From Chryseobacterium gleum (GTDB taxonomy: Bacteria > Bacteroidota > Bacteroidia > UBA10329), in NCBI GenBank assembly GCA_945874195.1, contig CAMCFW010000197.1:1-5132 (forward strand): a DNA stretch of 5,132 bases, given 5' to 3'. Of this stretch, positions 1-5,132 are shown piece by piece; within the stretch, counting starts at the first letter, position 1; the number at the start of each line of letters is the position of its first letter. Position numbers and translations under genes: made by a program. The notes beneath the pieces are model-generated. The model saw nothing but the letters and a program-made list of their open reading frames with translations. It searched no databases and was not told the origin of the DNA.

Positions 1-1490
1 TTTGGTGATGGCGCGGGACTCACATTTCTTGGAGGCTGCGTTACTCTTGGTGGTGCAGTTCGTGACGGCTGCGAACCTCGGGACGGTTCTACCCTTGACG
101 GAGCCGTGGGCTGTGTTCTGGTAGGGGGCGTGTAGTTGTTCGGTCGCTGATCATTCGAAGGTGTGGAATATTGATTCCCATTACGAGAATCGTTGCCCGA
201 TCTCGAAGGCTGCTGATATCCATTCTGATTCGAGTTTCCACGGTAATAATCATTGTTGTTCGGCTGAGTTCTTTGTGGGTCGCGATACATGTTTCCGCGA
301 TTCTCGCTACCTGACCTTGTGGGCTGCTGACCGCTGTAGGTACGTGGTGGCTCGGCCCCACGCTGATACGTATTTGGACGTGGTGTAGACGTTCGTTGAT
401 CCTGCGGTTTAGAAGCATCATAAATTCGGGTTCTGTCAACGTTCGGCTGAACGGTCCTACCACCATTTGAACTTGGGTTTTCACGCGCGTCAGCGCCCTG
501 ATATGGGTTTTCTCGAGTTCCGGTCCGTCCTGCACTTACGTCCGATCTCACCCGGTTATTCTCCGTAACAATTCGTTGAGAACCATTCCCTTCCTTAGAA
601 ATATTGCTTGCAGATCTCGAAGCATCGGGCGTTGCTGAAAAGGATTGCACTGCACTGCGGCTCGGCTCGACCTTTATTGACCGTGCGTCTGAAGTTTGAA
701 GCACGTTTCCAACATTGGCGTGGTTCGCTTTTCCGCTTTTTGCCGCTTCATTATAGATGGATGCAAAGTTCGTGTTACGATATCCAGAACCGATGGTGGC
801 TGTGCTTCCAGACCCTCCTCGCGGGCCATAGTAGATCCCACTGTTCTGATCAAATGTATTATAGTAGCCACCGTAAGCGAGTCCGTCATGATAACCATCC
901 CAATAGCCGTTGTTGTAACCATTCCAATAATTACCTCCGAAGCCATAGCCACCATAGCAGGCAGGATACCCGTTCCATCCCCAGCCGCTGTTCCAGCCCC
1001 ATCCTGAATTCCAACCCCAGTCGTTCCAACCGAAGTAATAACTTGGTCGGTAACCAATGTATATACTGGTTCCCCAATAAAAGGGGTCGTAATTGTAATA
1101 GTACATGTTGGTGTAATACGGATCGTAATAACCGAAGCTGTAAATGGGACGATGAAATCGGTTTATCCTTGATGCATAATCATAATCGTTATCATCCTCA
1201 TAATAGTCGCCATAATAGTTATTGGTGATGTTGTTTCCACTTTCATCCACATATTGCTCACTTTGAGGCCGAGCGTTATTCTGGTTAGAATTGGCCCTTC
1301 CTTCCGGATAATAATCATCCACGGTCGAATATCCGTCCAATGGCGAAACAGAGTCTGTAACGGTTTCCTCAAGCGTAGGTGTTTGTCTGATATCACCGTA
1401 AATTCCATCATCGTCCTGAGCAGAGACGGTTGTCAATACGAACCCGATCAAAAACAAAGAGATCACAGATTTGAAAATTGCCTTTTTCAT
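1..1490 (-). CDS. Secreted Tyr/Trp/Gly/Asn-rich low-complexity protein with Ser/Pro/Arg-rich tail (3' end cut off)
   Basis: The frame is open from an ATG at 1490-1488 to the window edge: 496 codons are visible and the C-terminus lies outside. Seen in the translation: a signal peptide (residues 1-24); an acidic, Asn/Gln-rich stretch (about 25-105, including a YEDDNDYDY run); a core (about 117-216) in which 34 of 100 residues are Tyr or Trp, with WGWNSG and YWxGYxxG tandem repeats; a short more ordinary segment (about 237-275); then a basic tail from about 275 rich in Ser, Pro, Arg, Gln and Asn, with recurring VEPSR, RENP and QQPxRSG motifs. There is one cysteine (Cys178) and no further membrane span or lipobox. 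The start is chosen because the signal peptide begins directly at this ATG. The product should cross the inner membrane and act in the periplasm or outside the cell. I do not recognise a named family. A surface, matrix or wall-binding role is only inference from composition. It is divergent from proS, 107 bp away. Confidence 0.88.
   Translation of the reverse strand, partial: MKKAIFKSVISLFLIGFVLTTVSAQDDDGIYGDIRQTPTLEETVTDSVSPLDGYSTVDDYYPEGRANSNQNNARPQSEQYVDESGNNITNNYYGDYYEDDNDYDYASRINRFHRPIYSFGYYDPYYTNMYYYNYDPFYWGTSIYIGYRPSYYFGWNDWGWNSGWGWNSGWGWNGYPACYGGYGFGGNYWNGYNNGYWDGYHDGLAYGGYYNTFDQNSGIYYGPRGGSGSTATIGSGYRNTNFASIYNEAAKSGKANHANVGNVLQTSDARSIKVEPSRSAVQSFSATPDASRSASNISKEGNGSQRIVTENNRVRSDVSAGRTGTRENPYQGADARENPSSNGGRTVQPNVDRTRIYDASKPQDQRTSTPRPNTYQRGAEPPRTYSGQQPTRSGSENRGNMYRDPQRTQPNNNDYYRGNSNQNGYQQPSRSGNDSRNGNQYSTPSNDQRPNNYTPPTRTQPTAPSRVEPSRGSQPSRTAPPRVTQPPRNVSPAPSP
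882..929 (-). repeat. Two tandem YWxGYxxG octapeptide repeats
   Basis: Residues 188-195 (YWNGYNNG) and 196-203 (YWDGYHDG) form an exact head-to-tail pair of eight residues. Tyr, Trp, Gly, Tyr and Gly are fixed, and Asn is replaced by Asp or His at the variable positions. The pair follows the WGWNSG array by 13 residues and belongs to the same aromatic core. Confidence 0.85.
969..1019 (-). repeat. Three tandem WGWN(S)G repeats in the aromatic core
   Basis: Residues 158-174 read WGWNSG, WGWNSG, WGWNG. The copies use different synonymous codons (glycine as ggt, ggc, gga; asparagine as aat or aac; serine as tca or agc). The DNA copies have therefore drifted while the peptide has stayed the same, which suggests selection on the peptide rather than a fresh DNA expansion. 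Confidence 0.9.
1419..1490 (-). other. Sec signal peptide of the secreted low-complexity protein
   Basis: Residues 1-24 start with MKKAIFK (basic n-region), continue with a hydrophobic core (VISLFLIGFVL) and end in TTVSA before Gln25 and three Asp. The small residues at -3 and -1 (Ser23-Ala24 preceded by Val22) fit signal peptidase I cleavage between Ala24 and Gln25. No cysteine follows, so it is not a lipoprotein signal. Confidence 0.85.
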
Positions 1491-1547
1491 GATATTTTGA
1501 CTTTAATTGTCATTGAATTTAGACGATAGTCAGCGGGTCTTAATGTG

Positions 1548-1555
1548 TATTTTTG
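1548..1555 (+). promoter_or_regulatory. Probable Bacteroidota-type -7 box for proS
   Basis: TATTTTTG matches the Bacteroidota primary sigma factor -7 consensus TAnnTTTG at every fixed position. It lies 42 bases before the proS ATG, giving a leader of roughly 35 nt. No good TTG -33 element stands at the usual 17-21 base spacing; the nearest TTG upstream (1513-1515) is too far away. No Shine-Dalgarno sequence is visible before the ATG, as is usual in this phylum. The rest of the 107-bp divergent spacer shows no palindrome or riboswitch that I can recognise, and no strong box facing the minus-strand gene. Confidence 0.45.
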
Positions 1556-1597
1556 GCCCGTTGCCAACACGCATACCATTACAAACATCATACCAGA

Positions 1598-3073
1598 ATG
1601 GCTAAAAATTTCACTTCCCGGGCAGAGGATTATTCCAAGTGGTACAACGAGTTGGTTGTGAAAGCCGACCTGGCCGAAAATTCGGCAGTTCGGGGTTGCA
1701 TGGTCATAAAACCTTATGGCTATTCAATTTGGGAAAGCATGCAGGCCGAACTTGACAAGAAGTTCAAGGCTACCGGACACAGCAACGCTTATTTTCCGCT
1801 TTTCATTCCAAAAAGTTTTTTTGCCAAAGAGGCCAGCCATGTTGAAGGCTTTGCCAAAGAATGTGCCGTGGTGACCCACTATCGGTTGAAAAGCACACCC
1901 GATGGTGGAATTGAGGTTGATCCAGATGCCAAATTGGAGGAAGAACTCATTGTGCGACCTACTTCCGAAACTATCATTTGGAATACCTATCGGAATTGGA
2001 TACAAAGCTACCGCGACCTTCCGATCCTGGTAAATCAGTGGGCCAATGTGGTGCGATGGGAAATGAGAACGCGACTTTTTCTGCGCACAGCAGAGTTTCT
2101 GTGGCAGGAAGGACACACGGCCCACGCCTCATCTCAAGAGGCCATTGCCGAAGCCGAACAGATGATGAACGTTTATGCAGATTTTGCAGAGAATTTTCTG
2201 GCCATCCCTGTGTGGAAAGGAACCAAATCGGCCAACGAGCGCTTTGCAGGTGCCATTGAAACCTATTGTATTGAGGCGCTGATGCAGGACGGAAAGGCTT
2301 TACAGGCAGGAACCTCCCATTTCCTTGGCCAGAATTTCGCTAAAGCGTTCGATGTGAAATTTACAGGACAGGATGGGAAACAGGACTACGTTTGGGCCAC
2401 ATCGTGGGGTGTTTCAACCCGATTGATGGGTGCGCTTATCATGACACATTCTGATGACAATGGACTAGTGCTTCCACCCAACTTGGCTCCGTTCAAAGTG
2501 GTCATCATTCCTATTTATAGAAAGGAGGATGAATACAATTCGGTATGCGAAAAAGCGCGAGAAATAAAGGCCAGATTGGAAGCGAAAGGCATCTCGGTGA
2601 AACTGGACGATCGCGACACGCAAAAACCGGGATGGAAATTTGCTGAATACGAATTCAAAGGAGTGCCTGTTCGAATCGGTCTGGGGCCACGCGATATTGA
2701 AAACAATACCTTGGAAGTTGCCAGAAGAGACACCTTGACAAAAGAGTCCGTTTCGAGCGATGAGATTGAGAGCTATGTTGAAAACCTACTGAGAGAAATT
2801 CAATCGAACCTCTATCAAAAGGCGCTGAAACACCGAGAAGAAAACACGACCACAGTGAAGACCTGGAGCGAATTCAAAGAAGTTTTGGAAGGAAAGGGCG
2901 GGTTCATTCTGGCCCATTGGGACGGAACATCGGAAACCGAACAGAAGATCAAGGAAGAAACCAAGGCAACCATCAGATTGATTCCGCTCGAAGCGAAGTT
3001 CAAGGTGGCCGGAAAATGCGTTCACAGCGGAAAGGACTCCGAACAGATCGTTGTTTTTGCCCGATCATATTGA
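1598..3073 (+). CDS. proS: Prolyl-tRNA synthetase, archaeal/eukaryotic-type class II (ProRS)
   Basis: A cytoplasmic enzyme that activates proline with ATP and loads it onto tRNA-Pro. The protein is 491 residues, the usual length for the short ProRS type found in Bacteroidota. Seen in order: class II catalytic domain with RPTSET at 120-125 and motif 2 region (RWEMRTRLFLRTAEF plus WQEGHTAHA, about 153-177); HFLGQNFAKAF at 241-251; motif 3 (GVSTRLMGALIMTHSDDNGL, 271-290, with Arg275, followed by VLPPNLAP); an anticodon-binding domain (about 300-400, with RIGLGPRDIENN at 359-370); and the C-terminal zinc-domain-like region ending in Tyr491. Motifs 2 and 3 are about 100 residues apart, so the INS editing domain of the E. 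coli type is absent. The ATG at 1598 gives the family N-terminus (MAKNFTSRAEDYSKWYNELV). A TTG in frame at 1553 would add 15 unlikely residues. Only one cysteine remains in the C-terminal domain. The gene overlaps the next one by one base. Confidence 0.97.
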   Translation: MAKNFTSRAEDYSKWYNELVVKADLAENSAVRGCMVIKPYGYSIWESMQAELDKKFKATGHSNAYFPLFIPKSFFAKEASHVEGFAKECAVVTHYRLKSTPDGGIEVDPDAKLEEELIVRPTSETIIWNTYRNWIQSYRDLPILVNQWANVVRWEMRTRLFLRTAEFLWQEGHTAHASSQEAIAEAEQMMNVYADFAENFLAIPVWKGTKSANERFAGAIETYCIEALMQDGKALQAGTSHFLGQNFAKAFDVKFTGQDGKQDYVWATSWGVSTRLMGALIMTHSDDNGLVLPPNLAPFKVVIIPIYRKEDEYNSVCEKAREIKARLEAKGISVKLDDRDTQKPGWKFAEYEFKGVPVRIGLGPRDIENNTLEVARRDTLTKESVSSDEIESYVENLLREIQSNLYQKALKHREENTTTVKTWSEFKEVLEGKGGFILAHWDGTSETEQKIKEETKATIRLIPLEAKFKVAGKCVHSGKDSEQIVVFARSY

Positions 3074-3759
3074 TGGACGAAAAAGACCCTTACAAGGCCA
3101 TTGTCAATTCGCTGAAAGAGAAAAGCACCCATAAATTGGCGGTGCTGAAACAGACCACGCTTCATTTCGAGGAGCTGAAGACCGAGATCCAGAAGTTGGC
3201 CGATGAACTTTGTAAAGAGGTGGAATGTCTGGACGGGATCGAGGTCAAATTCAAGGAGAAAGGGAAATTTCAGGCGGAACTAAGGTTCGGGGAGGATGTG
3301 ATCATCTTTTTCCTTCACAACGATGTCTTCGATTTTGAACCAAGCCACCTAATCTGGAAGACCAGCTATGTGGCAAACGACCGCCTGAACGCCTATTGTG
3401 GCATGGTCAGCATCTTCAATTTTCTAAGCACTTCGTTTGAAATGAACCGCCATGACGACATGGGCTACCTGATCGGCCGACTGTTCATCAACCACGACAG
3501 TCATTTCTTCGTGGACGGCAAAAAACAGCTCGGCTTTCTTTACAATGATTTCGGAGTCAGTCCGTTGGACCGGAAAGCGATGCGATCCATTGTCATGGCG
3601 GCCATCCAATACTGTCAAGAATTTGACCTGCGCACCCCGCCTTTCAACAGCATGAGCGAGGTGCAGGTGGGTCAAATGATCAACTTCACCGACCAGCTGA
3701 ATGTAAAAACGGGCAAGCGACTGGGCTTTCGTTTCAGTTCGGAGGCGGAAGCCGAATAA
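3073..3759 (+). CDS. Uncharacterised 228-residue cytoplasmic protein, coupled to proS
   Basis: I do not recognise a named family. The start ATG shares its A with the proS stop codon (TGATG), with no Shine-Dalgarno sequence, so ribosomes finishing proS probably restart here and the two are one operon. Seen: no signal peptide or membrane span; a charged, mostly helical N-terminus (about 6-52, Lys/Glu/Leu-rich, possibly a coiled coil); then an alternating, probably beta-rich region (about 55-160) with aromatic patches such as VIIFFLHNDVFDFEP (76-90), LIWKTSYV (93-100) and DSHFFVDGKKQLGFLYNDF (132-150); then a helix (about 155-173) and a C-terminal segment with TGKRLGFRFSS before an acidic end. 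Cysteines at 47, 52, 99 and 171 form no obvious metal-binding pattern. The well-mixed composition and tight coupling argue for a real gene. A role linked to translation is inference from position only. An in-frame ATG at 2917 lies deep inside proS and was not used. Confidence 0.9.
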   Translation: MDEKDPYKAIVNSLKEKSTHKLAVLKQTTLHFEELKTEIQKLADELCKEVECLDGIEVKFKEKGKFQAELRFGEDVIIFFLHNDVFDFEPSHLIWKTSYVANDRLNAYCGMVSIFNFLSTSFEMNRHDDMGYLIGRLFINHDSHFFVDGKKQLGFLYNDFGVSPLDRKAMRSIVMAAIQYCQEFDLRTPPFNSMSEVQVGQMINFTDQLNVKTGKRLGFRFSSEAEAE

Positions 3760-3798
3760 TAATTTTCCTCACTCCCTTTTCCGTTTTTGATAAAATTT

Positions 3799-3806
3799 TA
3801 CATTTG
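3799..3806 (+). promoter_or_regulatory. Probable Bacteroidota-type -7 box for tRNA-Glu
   Basis: TACATTTG is a full match to TAnnTTTG and ends 19 bases before the first base of the mature tRNA, leaving room for a short 5' leader. A T-rich stretch (3777-3789, TTTTCCGTTTTTG) lies upstream. The TTTT at 3777-3780 is 18 bases from the box and may stand in for a weak -33 element. The tRNA therefore probably has its own promoter and does not depend only on read-through from proS. Confidence 0.6.
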
Positions 3807-3825
3807 CACTCCCATTGAAAAAAAT

Positions 3826-3897
3826 GGCCCGTTCGTCTAGGGGTTAGGACGCCAGGTTTTCATCCTGGTAACAGGGGTTCGATTCCCCTACGGGCTA
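3826..3897 (+). tRNA. tRNA-Glu (anticodon UUC)
   Basis: The full cloverleaf is visible. The acceptor stem is GGCCCGT pairing with ACGGGCT (3890-3896), with a terminal G-U pair. The D arm has GTC/GAC around AGGGGTTA. The anticodon stem is CCAGG/CCTGG with the seven-base loop TTTTCAT, so the anticodon TTC sits at 3859-3861 and reads GAA/GAG. The T arm is AGGGG-TTCGATT-CCCCT. The discriminator base is A3897. The next bases are CAA, so the 3' CCA is not encoded and must be added by the CCA-adding enzyme. The variable loop is short (TAAC), as expected for a class I tRNA. Confidence 0.97.
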
Positions 3898-3898
3898 C

Positions 3899-3930
3899 AA
3901 AAAAGGCTTTCCCCTCGGAAAGCCTTTTTT
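3899..3930. terminator. Symmetric (bidirectional) intrinsic terminator between tRNA-Glu and the convergent gene
   Basis: A perfect inverted repeat: six A, GGCTTTCC, loop CCTC, GGAAAGCC, six T. On the plus strand it gives an eight-base-pair GC-containing hairpin (3905-3924) followed by a U-run, starting two bases after the tRNA discriminator. On the minus strand the A-run becomes the U-run, so the same hairpin ends the gene whose stop codon is at 3951-3953, 20 bases away. Confidence 0.92.
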
Positions 3931-3950
3931 ATTTGCAGTAAGCGCTAGCA

Positions 3951-5132
3951 TCACTCGAAGTAGAGGTCGATTAGCTCGTGAACCTTCTCTTGCGAGTAGG
4001 ACGATCCGCCCTTAAGGAAAAGGGCGATCATCTTTTGAACTTCTTCAGGCGTCAGTTCGCCATCTCCGTTAAAATCGGCTTCGCGATATTTTTTAGCCAA
4101 CAATCTCCTCGATTCCTCCTTGAACTCCCCTCCCTCCGTTTTCAGGATTGTGAGCACACCATTGACGAACGCCACCTTCGTGCCGCCAAAATCAATCGTT
4201 TCAACATTGCTTGTAAATTCGGTGAAGTAGGTGTTCATCTCATTGAACTGTTCGGTGGTGAATGAAGATTTTCCAGCCACTATCTCTTCAAGAACAAGCT
4301 GAACTTCGGAAGCCGAAAGTAATCGGTCATTATTAATGTCCGCAGCACGGAATTTTTCGCTTACCGGAGCATAATTGATGCGCGGTTTCTTCTTAAGTTG
4401 CGAGCTTTCCCTGATTTTCTGAATGGCGGCCTGAAGTTCTTCCCCTTCCAATTTCGTCAAATTGGCCGTGCCTGTATCAGCATTAGCCTCTGATTCCGCA
4501 GCTTTAGCAGCATGAATGGCCGACTCGACCCTTTGATTCGGTTCAGCAGAAACTGATTCTGACGCTGAAAAATTTACGGGCACTCTTGCCACCGGATATT
4601 GATCCAACTTTTCTTGCACCATTTGCATGGATGTCGCCACGACCGGATCATGAGCAAATGGTAATATGGCTCTCAGATAATCTTTCAATAAGGCTGATTC
4701 GGGCACTCCTTCAAAAAGGTAACGCTCAAAGCGTGAAACCGCATAGTCCAACTGTGGATTATTATGCGCTTCACTTGTCTTTACTGATGCAATTGATTCC
4801 TTTATGAGATAAGTCTGGTTCGGATCGCCATTATTCATTTCCTTCTCTGTTAGGAACATCTCGGCAACCTGAATGGAAGCGAGCTCTGCCACCCCATATG
4901 CTTCAGTTTCACCTTGCGAATTCAATTCGCGGCTCTTAGCTTCTGCATCTTCAAATTTATCGTAAGTCCCTAAACGGTAAATGATGAGGGAATCGTTGAT
5001 CACTTGCTTTCGGAGTTCCGGTATGCGAAGCACCGAGCGATTCAGCCGACTTGTATCAGTTCCTGAAGCAACATTCACCGTGAATCCTTGATTCTTCGCA
5101 AATCGCGGGTTCTCGTATTTCTTATCCCAATT
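3951..5132 (-). CDS. SPOR-like and tandem EF-hand protein (5' end cut off)
   Basis: The C-terminal 393 residues of a larger protein. The frame is open to the window edge, so the true start lies upstream. Seen, numbered from the edge: residues 17-84 (FTVNVAS ... IIYRLGTYDKFEDAEAKS ... AYGVAEL) show the strand-helix-strand pattern of Bacteroidota SPOR-like units, which in true SPOR domains bind denuded peptidoglycan. A predicted helical region follows (about 85-185), then an Ala/Glu/Ser-rich linker (about 186-225). Two EF-hand modules come next (261-303 and 349-392), with loops DINNDRLLSASE (265-276) and DFNGDGELTPEE (353-364). A strand-rich spacer containing TIDFGGTKVAF lies between them. The second loop has every canonical calcium ligand; the first has Leu at position 7, where the ligand is a backbone carbonyl. 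The protein ends directly after the second module. Calcium binding is likely. Envelope location is inferred from the SPOR-like part, since the signal peptide would lie outside the window. The family name and biological role are unknown to me. Confidence 0.9.
   Translation of the reverse strand, partial: NWDKKYENPRFAKNQGFTVNVASGTDTSRLNRSVLRIPELRKQVINDSLIIYRLGTYDKFEDAEAKSRELNSQGETEAYGVAELASIQVAEMFLTEKEMNNGDPNQTYLIKESIASVKTSEAHNNPQLDYAVSRFERYLFEGVPESALLKDYLRAILPFAHDPVVATSMQMVQEKLDQYPVARVPVNFSASESVSAEPNQRVESAIHAAKAAESEANADTGTANLTKLEGEELQAAIQKIRESSQLKKKPRINYAPVSEKFRAADINNDRLLSASEVQLVLEEIVAGKSSFTTEQFNEMNTYFTEFTSNVETIDFGGTKVAFVNGVLTILKTEGGEFKEESRRLLAKKYREADFNGDGELTPEEVQKMIALFLKGGSSYSQEKVHELIDLYFE
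4041..4076 (-). other. EF-hand calcium loop 2
   Basis: DFNGDGELTPEE: Asp1, Asn3, Asp5, Gly6, Glu7, Leu8, Thr9, Glu12, a textbook EF-hand loop. It is flanked by KKYREA before and VQKMIALFLKGG after. Confidence 0.93.
4305..4340 (-). other. EF-hand calcium loop 1
   Basis: DINNDRLLSASE: Asp1, Asn3, Asp5, Leu7 (backbone ligand), Leu8, Ser9, Glu12. It is flanked by helical KFRAA before and VQLVLEEIVAG after. Arg at position 6, usually Gly, makes it less canonical than loop 2. Confidence 0.82.
4881..5084 (-). other. SPOR-like segment
   Basis: Visible residues 17-84 contain FTVNVAS, then PELRKQVINDSLIIYRLGTY, DKFEDAEAKSRELNSQG and TEAYGVAEL. This fits the second half of a SPOR-like repeat: a strand ending in Y-R-L-G-TY, a helix of the form F-x-DAEAKSRELNSQG, then a strand in -AYGVAEL. 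The assignment rests on pattern memory alone, and the sequence is divergent. Confidence 0.55.

Larger units (their letters stand above)
3957..4352 (-). repeat. Duplicated 43-44 residue EF-hand module
   Basis: Copy 1 (residues 261-303; 4224-4352) and copy 2 (residues 349-392; 3957-4088) align with one gap along the whole module: [FY]R-A/E-AD, the EF loop, E-VQ, a hydrophobic helix, GK/GG-SS, then a second helix ending in YF. The similarity extends well past the calcium loop, so a whole module seems to have been duplicated, with about 45 residues between the copies. Confidence 0.75.

Noticed and set aside
89..535. 148-codon open frame on the minus strand (and similar ones at 674-1057 and 1163-1411)
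   Set aside because: These are other frames of the continuous minus-strand gene 1-1490, which carries the signal peptide and repeats. They together do not suggest a frameshift, because the main frame is open throughout.
608..1228. 206-codon open frame on the plus strand
   Set aside because: It is antisense to the Tyr/Trp/Gly core of the secreted gene. Its translation is a His/Arg/Ser/Asn-rich mixture with no domain. The open frame is a side effect of the skewed codon content on the other strand.
1..1490. Silk-, adhesin- or ice-binding-like identity for the repetitive protein
   Set aside because: Composition alone can suggest these, but no diagnostic motif (periodic TxT, RGD array, poly-Ala blocks, type IX sorting domain) is visible, so no function was assigned.
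1553..1597. Upstream TTG start extending proS by 15 residues
   Set aside because: The added residues (His/Tyr-rich) do not resemble a ProRS N-terminus, the TTG lies inside the -7 box, and the ATG at 1598 gives the family start.
1724..2125. 133-codon minus-strand frame inside proS, and other frames at 1978-2259, 2515-2733, 2786-3025, 3424-3675, 3978-4265 and 4586-4807
   Set aside because: All are opposite to or offset from clearly coding genes, with no start context, domain or sensible composition.
2917..3072. In-frame upstream ATG that would lengthen the 228-residue protein to 280
   Set aside because: It would overlap proS by about 157 bases and code for a charged sequence unlike a protein N-terminus. 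The TGATG junction at 3073 is a standard coupled start.
3760..3825. Possible riboswitch or small RNA before the tRNA
   Set aside because: The stretch is short and AT-rich with no stable hairpin. It is explained by the tRNA promoter.
5076..5078. GTG as start codon of the EF-hand protein
   Set aside because: The frame stays open upstream to the window edge, the GTG lies inside the first strand of the SPOR-like segment (FTVNVAS), and no signal peptide or ribosome binding site accompanies it.

Overview
The window looks like a piece of a Bacteroidota chromosome, probably Flavobacteriales or a close relative. The evidence is an archaeal/eukaryotic-type prolyl-tRNA synthetase without the bacterial editing insertion, promoter-like TAnnTTTG boxes of the Bacteroidota -7 type, a lack of clear Shine-Dalgarno sequences, and a secreted protein whose signal peptide ends in the common Bacteroidota form ...SA|Q. 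The genus cannot be named from the sequence. I see no mobile element, CRISPR array, rRNA gene or sign of recent transfer.

Layout. (1) Positions 1-1490, minus strand: a large secreted low-complexity protein whose 3' end is cut by the window edge. It has a signal peptide, an acidic Asn/Tyr-rich segment, a Tyr/Trp/Gly/Asn-rich core with short tandem repeats, and a long Ser/Pro/Arg/Gln/Asn-rich tail. (2) Positions 1491-1597: a divergent intergenic region with a -7 box facing proS. (3) Positions 1598-3073, plus strand: proS, complete. (4) Positions 3073-3759, plus strand: an unnamed 228-residue cytoplasmic protein that shares one base with the proS stop codon (TGATG), so the two are very probably one translationally coupled operon. 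(5) Positions 3760-3930: a tRNA-Glu(UUC) gene with its own -7 box and a strong hairpin terminator. (6) Positions 3951-5132, minus strand: the C-terminal 393 residues of a larger protein with an apparent SPOR-like region and two EF-hand modules. It converges on the tRNA and shares the symmetric terminator with it.

Function. The centre is translation housekeeping (prolyl-tRNA synthetase and tRNA-Glu). The flanks are two minus-strand proteins of unknown role, one clearly exported and one probably at the envelope. No pathway links the flanks to the centre in what can be seen. The least explained items are the Tyr/Trp repeat core of the secreted protein, the SPOR-like plus duplicated EF-hand protein, and the unknown partner of proS. 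I found no convincing new multi-gene system.
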